A stretch of DNA of 64,000 nucleotides. Source: Pseudoalteromonas rubra. GTDB lineage: Bacteria; Pseudomonadota; Gammaproteobacteria; Enterobacterales; Alteromonadaceae. The stretch covers positions 1 through 64,000 of the forward strand of contig NZ_JXYA01000065.1 of the NCBI RefSeq assembly GCF_000967655.1. The letters run 5' to 3'. The stretch's first letter is position 1. Every line of letters begins with the position of its first letter. Both the position numbers and the translations under genes were made by a program. Shown here one piece after another: positions 41,209 to 49,036 of this stretch. The notes beneath the pieces are model-generated. The model ran no database searches, was not told the origin of the DNA, and worked only from the letters and a program-made list of their open reading frames with translations.

Positions 41209-42221
41209 CACCCGCTAATTTTAGCTATCTGCAAGATAAGCGTATGCCTGCGCATTTTCTCATTACCATACTGGAGCTGGCCGAGCACTATCAGATAAAG
41301 CCACATCAACTGATCCGGGGATCGTCGCTGTTTGTTGAGGATTTGACCTACCCGGGAGCTCAGGTTGCGCCTGTCAACGTGCTGCTTATACTCAAAAAGC
41401 TTAAACGAGAGCTGGCGGAGCATCCGCATTTGGCGATGGAGCTGGGGCAGAGAATTGCGACCGGACATGGTCATGTTTTGTTCGACTTGTGGCGGTACGC
41501 GCCTGATTTGCGCGGGGCACTGACAGCCTGGGCGCGCGTGCAAAAGGGCATTGAGACGCTGGTTCAGTTTAATGTGCAGCGGCATCAGGGTAAGTTGTAT
41601 ATCAGGTTGACCGAATCTGCATCACTGAGCATTCAGCAGCGAACCGTGTTTGAAATCGTACTGTCAGCTTGCCGTTTGCTGCTTAAGGAGCAGCTCGGCG
41701 CGCAGACCTGGGTACAGGTCGAACTGCCCTGGTCACAACCCGGACAAGACTTTCACTATCCGGTTTATCTGGGTGAGCATGTGCGTTTTAACGCGCCGCG
41801 TTGCGCCATTATCTTGCAAGAAGAGGCACTCTATCAGCCTTTTAAAGAGGCCAGTGCATTGCGGTTTGCTCAGGCAAAACGCAGTGCCCGCCACGCGCTT
41901 CACTCGCCACAGTTACTTCAGGCACACCTGCGCCGTGTGTTTCGTAAGAATCTAAGTCAGACCTGGTCGCTGGAAGACACCGCCTGCTATCTGGGTATGA
42001 GCCCGGCAACCTTGAAGCGTCGACTCAAGCAAGACGGCACGCATTTCAAGCAATTGGTTGATGAGGTCAGGGGACAAGAAGCGTTGCACCTGATGGATCT
42101 TAATCAATGGAATAACAGCCAGCTGGCCAGCACTATGGCGTTTGCCGATGTACACAGCTTTCGGCGGGCATTTAAGCGCTGGACCGGAGCCGTACCCAGT
42201 GCATTTCGCTGTGGCTCTTAA
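41205..42221 (+). CDS. AraC-family transcriptional regulator
   Basis: 338 residues, start ATG 41205 overlapping the previous stop. Arabinose-binding-like N-terminal domain of the OruR/GadX-like type (LAMELGQRIATGHGHVLFDL, TAWARVQKGIETL) and C-terminal AraC DNA-binding domain with two HTHs (LEDTACYLGMSPATLKRRLK; SQLASTMAFADVHSFRRAFK) and RWTGAVPSAFR. Regulated genes unknown. Coupled to the degenerate GGDEF gene, which suggests a joint membrane-to-DNA signal. Confidence 0.9.
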   Translation: MTPANFSYLQDKRMPAHFLITILELAEHYQIKPHQLIRGSSLFVEDLTYPGAQVAPVNVLLILKKLKRELAEHPHLAMELGQRIATGHGHVLFDLWRYAPDLRGALTAWARVQKGIETLVQFNVQRHQGKLYIRLTESASLSIQQRTVFEIVLSACRLLLKEQLGAQTWVQVELPWSQPGQDFHYPVYLGEHVRFNAPRCAIILQEEALYQPFKEASALRFAQAKRSARHALHSPQLLQAHLRRVFRKNLSQTWSLEDTACYLGMSPATLKRRLKQDGTHFKQLVDEVRGQEALHLMDLNQWNNSQLASTMAFADVHSFRRAFKRWTGAVPSAFRCGS

Positions 42222-42302
42222 TTGCGGCGTAGCAAGATGTAGGTTTTTGAAGGAACCGCTCAGGGCGGACTGTGTTGTGAGGATAAAGCGCAGACTCACT
42301 GA

Positions 42303-42331
42303 AATAACAAGCGCACAGTGCGCTTGTTATT
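42303..42331. terminator. Bidirectional terminator between AraC gene and peptide 3
   Basis: AATAACAAGCGC (42303-42314) pairs perfectly with GCGCTTGTTATT (42320-42331) around ACAGT, between convergent genes. It ends both transcripts, although the adjacent tails are only partly T-rich. Confidence 0.75.
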
Positions 42332-42343
42332 AAACTTAATCAA

Positions 42344-42517
42344 TCAAAATGGACAGCGTTTTGTCCCTTCGCAGTTCGAACGCGTGTTAATACAAACCCA
42401 GAATGATTCATCGATAACACGGCCACCGCCTATCTGAGGTGTCTCCTGCGCGCGAATAACCGTGGCTGGATTAGCAGATAGAGATTTAATAGATTTTTTA
42501 TTTAAAGTCACTTTCAT
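42344..42517 (-). CDS. RiPP-like precursor peptide 3 (LNKK leader)
   Basis: 57 residues from ATG 42517 (AAAGGATGTTAATT upstream; an in-frame ATG lies nine bases further up, and the frame is open to 42718 without a better site). Leader MKVTLNKKSIKSLSANPATV, junction ETPQIGGG at residues 25-32, core of 25 residues with three Cys (WVC, NCE, RCPF), one of them in a WVCINTRSNCEGTK stretch. Same leader plan as peptides at 25140 and 37300. TTGACA on the minus strand (42576-42571) could be a -35 element. No modifying enzyme adjacent; neighbours are an AraC gene and TorF. Confidence 0.7.
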   Translation of the reverse strand: MKVTLNKKSIKSLSANPATVIRAQETPQIGGGRVIDESFWVCINTRSNCEGTKRCPF

Positions 42518-42625
42518 AATTAACATCCTTTTTGTTGTGGAAGTGCTAGGTTTATTCTTTTTTCTCAGAATGTCAATATTTTGTTTCCATGTAATTTTTG
42601 TGTGCTTTTGTGGGGCTAAAACTAA

Positions 42626-42778
42626 CAGGGGAATCCCACTAATAAAGCCCATTGGGTAAGACTTGCTTATGTCGATGACAGCGAAGCTTATGAAAGTGCA
42701 GACAACCAGATCTGGCACGACATTGAGAACATGATGAATAGGAGTGAAGAGCGTGCTGTATCAGCGATATTCTCGTGA
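42626..42778 (+). pseudogene. Possible gene remnant (no start codon)
   Basis: Fifty in-frame codons without a start, from after TAA 42623-42625 to TGA 42776-42778. The sequence (QGNPTNKAHWVRLAYVDDSE then YESADNQIWHDIENMMN) looks like genuine protein with no internal bias to rare codons, but no family can be named. It sits between peptide 3 and TorF. I interpret it as the tail of a decayed gene; a chance frame is also possible. Confidence 0.25.
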
Positions 42779-42811
42779 GACAAATAGCTTTGTGAGCCCG
42801 ATAGATGAGAG

Positions 42812-42837
42812 AGTGAGGGCGCAGTTGCGCCCTCACT
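42812..42837. terminator. Terminator hairpin after TorF gene
   Basis: AGTGAGGGCGC (42812-42822) pairs with GCGCCCTCACT (42827-42837) around AGTT, just past the stop of the minus-strand TorF gene. Long perfect GC-rich stem; weak T-run. Confidence 0.65.
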
Positions 42838-42850
42838 GTGGTCACTTGGA

Positions 42851-43555
42851 TTACAAGTTAAATGTGCGTGCAATTGCGAACACAAAGCGCTCGTCGGTAT
42901 GCTCGCCATCTATGGTGGTGTCTTCCACGGTAAAGGTCAGATCGAAATCGAACTGTGTGGTGGTGTAAGACACTGCGTAGTGGGTGTAAGAGCTGTCCAG
43001 CCCGTCCCAGGCATACTTGTCGGCATCGAACGAGTTCGACACATCACCACTGAGGGTGATTGAGTGATTATCCGCGATATCAAAGGTATGCGACAGCATC
43101 ACAATGCTATGACCGACATCTACTCCAAAGTAGTCCCAGCTGTACCAGAAGTTCACATTGGTGGTACCCAGGCTACTTGCGTAAGCAAACTTAGAGTACA
43201 CCTCTGGATAGTTATAGTCGCTCGACGCATCATCGCCGTGATAGGTGTAGTAGGCGATACCATAGTCTACCGTCCATGCGCTGGACAGCTCCGACGAGCG
43301 GCCAACGTAAAAGTCCCACTCATGGCCCGTGTCATCGCCAAAGTCCACACCCGAGGCCCAGGTACCCACATACCAGCCTGCATCGGCTGCGTAGTCCAGG
43401 CTGCCCTGAATGGTTGGGTCGCTCTGGGTTTGTGACACCCCGTTAAAGGTATAGTCTGAGGTGCCGGTAATGGTGGTTGACCAGCCAGCCACAGCCAGGT
43501 TCGACAAAAGGGCCAGAGGAAGTGCGCAGAGTGTTGTTTTTAAATTTATTTTCAT
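42851..43555 (-). CDS. TorF-family outer-membrane beta-barrel protein
   Basis: 234 residues, signal peptide ending SNLAVA, then repeated amphipathic strands with aromatic ends. TGTSDYTFNGVSQTQSDPTI is the hallmark of the TorF (TIGR02001) family; the sequence ends in Phe-Asn-Leu (RTFNL). It lies 12 bp downstream of the BCCT transporter gene, same strand, so both may be co-transcribed, giving an outer-membrane pore and an inner-membrane transporter for the same osmolyte; this pairing is inference. Confidence 0.85.
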   Translation of the reverse strand: MKINLKTTLCALPLALLSNLAVAGWSTTITGTSDYTFNGVSQTQSDPTIQGSLDYAADAGWYVGTWASGVDFGDDTGHEWDFYVGRSSELSSAWTVDYGIAYYTYHGDDASSDYNYPEVYSKFAYASSLGTTNVNFWYSWDYFGVDVGHSIVMLSHTFDIADNHSITLSGDVSNSFDADKYAWDGLDSSYTHYAVSYTTTQFDFDLTFTVEDTTIDGEHTDERFVFAIARTFNL

Positions 43556-43567
43556 TTCTTTTGAACC

Positions 43568-44791
43568 TTAGTTTACGGTCTCGATACGGCTGAAGTCGAT
43601 GGTGTTCTCTTTCGGTGAACGGGTAATATTGGCCACTGTTTTGAACTTGCTGTAGCAAATATAGCCAAAGCAACCAAAGAACAGTGCAATGACCAGCGCA
43701 CCCACCCATTGGATCTGCAAAAAGTTTAGTTTAAATAGCAGCGTCAGCAATGACAGAGCGGCAATATTAAACAAAATATAATTGCGTTTTCCGAGTTTCT
43801 TAACCGTTAACCCAAGGTTGTCGGTGTACAGTCGAATTAAAGAGTCCAGCGAGTTGATCACAAAGATCACGCCAACCACGACCATCGCCAGGTTCTTGAT
43901 ACCCGCAGTGTCGATCCCGGCTTCATGGTAGTGATACAACACACTAAACCACACAGCGATGGGAATTGACGGGAATACCAGCATAGCCGCCAGTACCTGA
44001 TAGGTTTTCAGGCCACCGACAAAACGTGAGGTGAACTGACCTATCATGATGCTCCAGGCAAACCACCAGAACAGGTAGAATTCGTGGTAATCATTAAGTG
44101 GCAATACAAACTCATGGATATTGCTAAAGTAGCCGCCCAGTAGCGCAACATTGTTGGTAAAGGCGCTCATTTCACTGTCACCAAAGACAAACGCAGAGGC
44201 CCACATAAAGGCGATCAGGGCAATGAACATCCAGGTCGTAGAAATACTCAGAATGCGCACATACTTCAGGCTAGTGCTCGAGTAGACCGCAAAACAGATA
44301 GCGGCGAACACTATGAGATAAAAGGTCGGAATAATGGACTCGCCATCGCCTACGCTTGGCATATACCAGGGCAGGTTGGACAGCAGCAGATAGGCCGTAA
44401 AGGCGCATGTACCAATAATAACTACATTATTGATAAATTTAACCCAAGGAATTTCGAAAAATTTCACCTTAGGCTCTATTACGCAGAAATAAAAACACGT
44501 CAGAAAATAAAATCCCCAGATCAGGAAGCCCCAAAAGCCAAATTCGATGGCAAGTGGATTGGCAAACGCATACTCTGGGCTTGCTTTTATGTCTGCGTAA
44601 CCCGCAAACTCCGTCAGCGGAAACATGATAAGTCCGACATCCAGACCGGACGTAAATAAAATAGCAATAAAGGTAAAAGTTTTAACCGGTGTCACACCGA
44701 CACAGCGTAGATTTCCCCATTTTAATAAAATAAAAGCGATTGCAACTAGGGTAAACACAATGCCTGCACTAAGCCATACTGTCATTGTCAC
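43568..44791 (-). CDS. BCCT-family transporter, short form (probable choline/betaine uptake)
   Basis: 407 residues with about twelve hydrophobic segments. BCCT hallmarks: LAIEFGFWGFLIWGFYFLTC, ISTTWMFIALIAFMWASAF, and YLFWWFAWSIMIGQFTSRFV with VGGLKTYQ (WWxxWxxxxGxFxxRxxxG). It is 100-250 residues shorter than BetT-type carriers, with a reduced N-terminus and no long C-terminal osmosensing tail. Adjacent to betA-betB-betI in the same direction, so choline or betaine import is the natural guess. Gap of 130 bp to betA. Confidence 0.8.
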   Translation of the reverse strand: MTMTVWLSAGIVFTLVAIAFILLKWGNLRCVGVTPVKTFTFIAILFTSGLDVGLIMFPLTEFAGYADIKASPEYAFANPLAIEFGFWGFLIWGFYFLTCFYFCVIEPKVKFFEIPWVKFINNVVIIGTCAFTAYLLLSNLPWYMPSVGDGESIIPTFYLIVFAAICFAVYSSTSLKYVRILSISTTWMFIALIAFMWASAFVFGDSEMSAFTNNVALLGGYFSNIHEFVLPLNDYHEFYLFWWFAWSIMIGQFTSRFVGGLKTYQVLAAMLVFPSIPIAVWFSVLYHYHEAGIDTAGIKNLAMVVVGVIFVINSLDSLIRLYTDNLGLTVKKLGKRNYILFNIAALSLLTLLFKLNFLQIQWVGALVIALFFGCFGYICYSKFKTVANITRSPKENTIDFSRIETVN

Positions 44792-44894
44792 CCTCCCAAA
44801 ATAAGTAGAAATAACTCATTGTCTCTCCGTTTTTTTATTGTTTCCGCATTAACCCGATACAACCAATTTGTATCGCGCACCACTGCAGACCCCA

Positions 44895-44910
44895 CGGCCC
44901 GATTGGGCCG
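44895..44910 (-). terminator. Hairpin between betA and BCCT gene
   Basis: CGGCCC (44895-44900) pairs with GGGCCG (44905-44910) around GATT just after the betA stop on the minus strand. No T-run follows, so it may only partly stop transcription. Confidence 0.45.
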
Positions 44911-44922
44911 CAGGTGGCTTTG

Positions 44923-46590
44923 TTAAATCTCCGTGCTACGTTGTACTGCTTGCCACTGACTGTGAATGGCAACCTGAGCATTGTTTGCTTTAAGGGCCGG
45001 CTGGCCCAGAATAATGTCTGCGGCTTTCTCCGCGACCATAATGGTTGGCGCGTTGAGGTTGCCGTTCGGGATCGTCGGGAAGATAGACGAATCCACTACG
45101 TTCAGGCCGTCGATACCATGCACCTGGGTGTTTGAGTCCACCACGGCCATGTCGTCTTCACCCATTTTGCATGAGCAGGACGGGTGATAGGCGCTTTCGA
45201 CTGCCTGGCGTACAAAGGCATCAATTTCTTCGTCGCTCTGTACGTCTTTGCCTGGCTGGATTTCACCATCGCGGTAGGCATCAAAAGCGGGTTGCTCGAT
45301 GATCTCGCGGGTCAGGCGAACACAGGCGCGGAAGCCTTCAATATCGTCCTGATGTGCCAGGTAGTTAAATTGGATCTTAGGTGCCTGAGTCGGGTCGGCC
45401 GATTTAATGGTGACCTCACCGCGACTTTTCGGTTTGTTATGACCAATATGGACCTGGAACCCGTGTCCGTCAAACGCACTTTTACCATCGTAGCGAATGG
45501 CTGCAGGTAAAAAGTGATACTGAAGATCTGGCCACTCAACCCCTTCTTTAGAGCGGATAAAGGCGCAAGACTCAAAATGGTTGGTTGCCCCCAGGCCGGT
45601 TTTATTGAGGATCCAGCGCGCACCGATCAACCCCTTAGAGAACCAGTCCAGCTTGCCATTGAGGGTAATGGGCTGCTTACATCTGTACTGGAAATAAAAC
45701 TCCAGATGGTCTTGTAAGTTTTTACCGACGCCGGGCAGATGGTGTTGTACCTCAACGCCTGCGGCTTTGAGCGCATCCTGATCGCCAATCCCCGACAGTT
45801 GCAACAGATGTGGCGAGCCGATTGGTCCTGCGCTTAAGATCACACGGCGCTCGGCAGTGGCGCGATGGGTTTTGCCCTTACACTGATATTCTACGCCCAC
45901 AGCGCGCTTGCCATCTAGCAGCACCTTGTGCGCCAGCGCACCGGTGACGATTGTTAGATTGTCACGCCCCTTTACAGGGTCGAGATAGGCGCGGCTGGCG
46001 GAGCAGCGGCGGCCATCTTTTACCGTCATGTGCATCGGGCCAAAGCCTTCTTGCTGCTCGCCATTGTAATCGTCAGTCCTGGCATATCCTGCCTGTGCAC
46101 CGGCTTCGATAAATGCGCGATACAGTGGGTTGGCCATTTCGTTACCATTGTTGGTGCCGAGCGGGCCTTCACTGCCCCGGTACGAGTCTTCACCCAGATA
46201 CCAGCTTTCGGCGCGCTTAAAGTAAGGCAGGCAAGCCTGATAATCCCACCCTTGCGCACCGTGTTGCTGCCATTCATCAAAATCTTTGGCGTGGCCACGT
46301 ACATACACCATGCCATTGATAGAAGACGAGCCGCCCAGTACCTTACCGCGCGGGCAATGCATCACCCGGTTGTCCAGATATGGCTCCGGCTCGGTATGAA
46401 ATTGCCAGGCGTATTTGTCGGTGTTCATGGGAATAGACAGCGCCGTAGGCATCTGAATAAAGATGCTCTTATCACTGCCACCCGTTTCTAACAGTAACAC
46501 CCGGTGTTGTGGATTGGCGGACAATCGATTTGCCAGTACACAGCCTGCTGAGCCAGCACCGACAATGATGTAGTCGAATACTTTTTTCAT
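44923..46590 (-). CDS. betA: Choline dehydrogenase
   Basis: 555 residues of the GMC oxidoreductase family: FAD-binding DYIIVGAGSAGCVLANRLS at the N-terminus, GGSSSINGMVYVRG signature 1 (about residue 85), ILSAGPIGSPHLLQLSGIG signature 2 (about 255), and active-site His in AVESAYHPSCSCKMG (about 465). Oxidises choline to betaine aldehyde. Follows betB after 16 bp and is in the same operon as betI. Length equals known BetA proteins. Confidence 0.95.
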   Translation of the reverse strand: MKKVFDYIIVGAGSAGCVLANRLSANPQHRVLLLETGGSDKSIFIQMPTALSIPMNTDKYAWQFHTEPEPYLDNRVMHCPRGKVLGGSSSINGMVYVRGHAKDFDEWQQHGAQGWDYQACLPYFKRAESWYLGEDSYRGSEGPLGTNNGNEMANPLYRAFIEAGAQAGYARTDDYNGEQQEGFGPMHMTVKDGRRCSASRAYLDPVKGRDNLTIVTGALAHKVLLDGKRAVGVEYQCKGKTHRATAERRVILSAGPIGSPHLLQLSGIGDQDALKAAGVEVQHHLPGVGKNLQDHLEFYFQYRCKQPITLNGKLDWFSKGLIGARWILNKTGLGATNHFESCAFIRSKEGVEWPDLQYHFLPAAIRYDGKSAFDGHGFQVHIGHNKPKSRGEVTIKSADPTQAPKIQFNYLAHQDDIEGFRACVRLTREIIEQPAFDAYRDGEIQPGKDVQSDEEIDAFVRQAVESAYHPSCSCKMGEDDMAVVDSNTQVHGIDGLNVVDSSIFPTIPNGNLNAPTIMVAEKAADIILGQPALKANNAQVAIHSQWQAVQRSTEI

Positions 46591-46606
46591 AGTCTGGCTC
46601 CTTTGC

Positions 46607-48070
46607 TTAAAATGGGCTTTCGATTTGGCTCATACCTACGTAAACAGACTTGGTCTGGGTGTAGTGATCCAGTGTTTCAATGCCATTTTCTCGGCCAATA
46701 CCGGATTGCTTGTAGCCACCAACCGGCATTTCGGCGGGTGAGTTGCCATAGGCGTTGATCCAGGTAATGCCAGCCTGTAGCTGGTGGATCACGCGGTGCG
46801 CACGCTGAATATCGCGGCTGAATACCCCGGCCGCCAGGCCCAGGTGGGTATTATTGGCACGGTTAATCGCTTCTTGCTCGTCATCGAACACCATGACGCA
46901 CATGACCGGACCAAAGATCTCTTCACGGACTATGGTCATGTCTTCGTGACAGTCGGTGAATATAGTGGGAGCAACAAAGTAGCCGTTAGGCGCCGAAGCC
47001 GGGCTCAGAGCATGGCCACCGGTCAGCACAGTTGCGCCTTCCTGTTTGCCCTGCTCAATGTAATCCAGCACCAGCTGCTGATGTTTTTTCGAGATCAAGG
47101 CGCCCAGATTTACTTCGGGATTAAGGGGATCGCCGGCAATAATATTTTGTTCTGTGCGGGTTTTAAGCTGCTCAAGGAACTGCTCATACACGCCGCGCTG
47201 CACATAAACGCGTGTACAGTTGGTGCAGATCTCACCCTGGGTGTAGAAGTTACCCAGCATGGCGGCACTGACCGCCTGTTCGATATCGGCATCGTCAAAT
47301 ACCAGTAGCGGCGATTTACCGCCCAGCTCCATGGTCACGTCTTTAAGGTTAGACGCCGCACTTTGCATAACTTTTTTGCCTGTGCCCACTTCACCCGTGA
47401 ACGAGACTTTTTCAATTTCCGGGTGCAGTGTCAGCCATTGTCCGACTTCGGCTGCACCTTGCACTACATTAAAGACACCTGCTGGCATGCCTGCCTCGAT
47501 AAAGATCTCAGCCAGTTTCATTGCGCCCAGCGGTGTTTCTTCAGATGGTTTAAAGATCAAAGCATTGCCCGCAGCCAGTGCCGGACCAGACTTCCAGCAG
47601 GCAATTTGCAGTGGATAGTTCCAGGCACCAATGCCCGCACAAATGCCCAGTGGCTCTTTGCGGGTGTAGTAAAAGTCATCGCCGACCATTTGTTGCTGGC
47701 CAACTTGTGCAGGCGCCAGTCCGGCAAAATATTCGATTACGTCGGCACCGGTTTGAATGTCAACGCACTCGGCTTCTTGCCAGGGTTTGCCTGTGTCCAG
47801 TACCTCAATTTTAGCCAGCTCATCATTACGTTCACGCAACAGCGCCACCGCTTTATTCAGAATTCTGCTGCGCTCAATCGGGGTCATGGCTGACCACTGC
47901 GCAAACCCGGCTTTGGCACTGTCGATGGCCGCTTTTTGAATGTGTGCATCGGCCACTTCAACGTGATAAATGACTTCGTCGGTCGCGGGGTTTTTTACCG
48001 CAAACTGCTCGCCGGTCTGATTGGCTAGGTAGCGGCCGTGAATAAAGTTCTGGTAGACAGGTGTGGACAT
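46607..48070 (-). CDS. betB: Betaine aldehyde dehydrogenase
   Basis: 487 residues from ATG 48070 (GGAGTCTAAT upstream); the frame is open to 48148 inside betI but the standard length and the start MSTPVYQNFIHG fix this start. Aldehyde dehydrogenase motifs: general-base Glu in VTMELGGKSPLLVFDD and catalytic Cys in YTQGEICTNCTRVYVQ; ends near the QTKSVYVG motif of BetB. Oxidises betaine aldehyde to glycine betaine. Starts two bases after the betI stop. Confidence 0.95.
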   Translation of the reverse strand: MSTPVYQNFIHGRYLANQTGEQFAVKNPATDEVIYHVEVADAHIQKAAIDSAKAGFAQWSAMTPIERSRILNKAVALLRERNDELAKIEVLDTGKPWQEAECVDIQTGADVIEYFAGLAPAQVGQQQMVGDDFYYTRKEPLGICAGIGAWNYPLQIACWKSGPALAAGNALIFKPSEETPLGAMKLAEIFIEAGMPAGVFNVVQGAAEVGQWLTLHPEIEKVSFTGEVGTGKKVMQSAASNLKDVTMELGGKSPLLVFDDADIEQAVSAAMLGNFYTQGEICTNCTRVYVQRGVYEQFLEQLKTRTEQNIIAGDPLNPEVNLGALISKKHQQLVLDYIEQGKQEGATVLTGGHALSPASAPNGYFVAPTIFTDCHEDMTIVREEIFGPVMCVMVFDDEQEAINRANNTHLGLAAGVFSRDIQRAHRVIHQLQAGITWINAYGNSPAEMPVGGYKQSGIGRENGIETLDHYTQTKSVYVGMSQIESPF

Positions 48071-48071
48071 A

Positions 48072-48662
48072 TTAGACTCCAAATTGTTGGATGAGGGACT
48101 GGATATAACGTTTGGCCAGATCCTGCGCGCTGTCAAACTGCGCATCATCGGCTTTACTGAGAACGGCTCTGAGCCACAGGCCGTCGATCATCGCGGCGCT
48201 TAGCTCAGCAGCTTCACGCGCTTCGCCTTGGGCCATTAACTGTTTGAACGAATACAATAAATTGCTGTAAAGTCGGCGCGCATTGACGCGCTGTAAACGA
48301 TGTAACTGCGCATCGTGCATGGAATGCGCCCAAAAGCTCAACCAGGTGCGGGTGGTGTCGCTTTGTTGCTGCACCACAGCAAAGTTGGCTTCGACAATAA
48401 ACATCAGGCGCTGCTCGGGGGAGCAACCCTGTGCTGTTTTATGCAGCAAACTGCGTTGCAGGCTGCTCAGCAGGTAGCGCACCGTGGCTTCGATGAGACC
48501 TTGCTTACCGCCAAAGTAATGGCTGATGATCCCCGACGACATCCCGGCTTTTTTACTGATGCTGTTAATCGTGGTGGCCTGTAATCCAAGCTCTGCCACT
48601 GACTGTAAGGTCGCCTCAATCAGTTGTTGGCGACGCACAGGTTCCATTCCGACTTTAGGCAT
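48072..48662 (-). CDS. betI: TetR-type choline-responsive repressor
   Basis: 196 residues. N-terminal HTH: QLIEATLQSVAELGLQATTI then SGIISHYFGGKQGLIEAT, and the BetI start MPKVGMEPVRRQQLI. Represses bet genes until choline is present. First gene of betI-betB-betA. A palindrome just upstream (48673-48686) is a probable self-binding site. Confidence 0.95.
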   Translation of the reverse strand: MPKVGMEPVRRQQLIEATLQSVAELGLQATTINSISKKAGMSSGIISHYFGGKQGLIEATVRYLLSSLQRSLLHKTAQGCSPEQRLMFIVEANFAVVQQQSDTTRTWLSFWAHSMHDAQLHRLQRVNARRLYSNLLYSFKQLMAQGEAREAAELSAAMIDGLWLRAVLSKADDAQFDSAQDLAKRYIQSLIQQFGV

Positions 48663-48672
48663 ATTTTTATTA

Positions 48673-48686
48673 ATTGACCGTTCAAT
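48673..48686. promoter_or_regulatory. Putative BetI operator
   Basis: ATTGACCGTTCAAT is an inverted repeat ATTGA-CCGT-TCAAT, 11 bp before the betI start codon on the minus strand. Position and sequence fit TetR-type operators described for bet genes (from memory, similar to ATTGAACG-type sites). Confidence 0.6.
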
Positions 48687-49036
48687 AAAAATAAATTTTA
48701 AGGTGAATAGAGGGGAAATTCAAGGTTGACATTTTGTGAACGGTGCATGCTGGTTCACTTTATTGTTTCTATCTGCATGATATTTATATAATTATTTTAA
48801 ATTAAACAAAAGCTGAATTTATCCTGTATTTGCTGCTATTTTGGCTGAAAAACCCTCATCTATGGCGCGAATTGTGTGCCAGTTTTCAGCTATCGATAGT
48901 TTTGTGTTGCGCTGGCCGCAAAAGTTATGACGCATAAGCCCCTTTATCTGGATTGAATGTACAAATGTGTCGTTTCACTCAAAAGTCAAAATGCTTAGCT
49001 ATACTTGCCAGAGATCTCTTGTTAAGTAAGCAGTAT
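48687..49036. other. Intergenic region between betI and TonB receptor gene
   Basis: About 350 bp between divergent genes. It is AT-rich (48780-48810) and includes ATAAGCCCCTTTAT at about 48934-48947, which resembles the TGTTAAGCCCCTTTACA motif. In-frame ATG/TTG codons from 48953 precede the chosen receptor start. No other gene seen. Confidence 0.4.
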
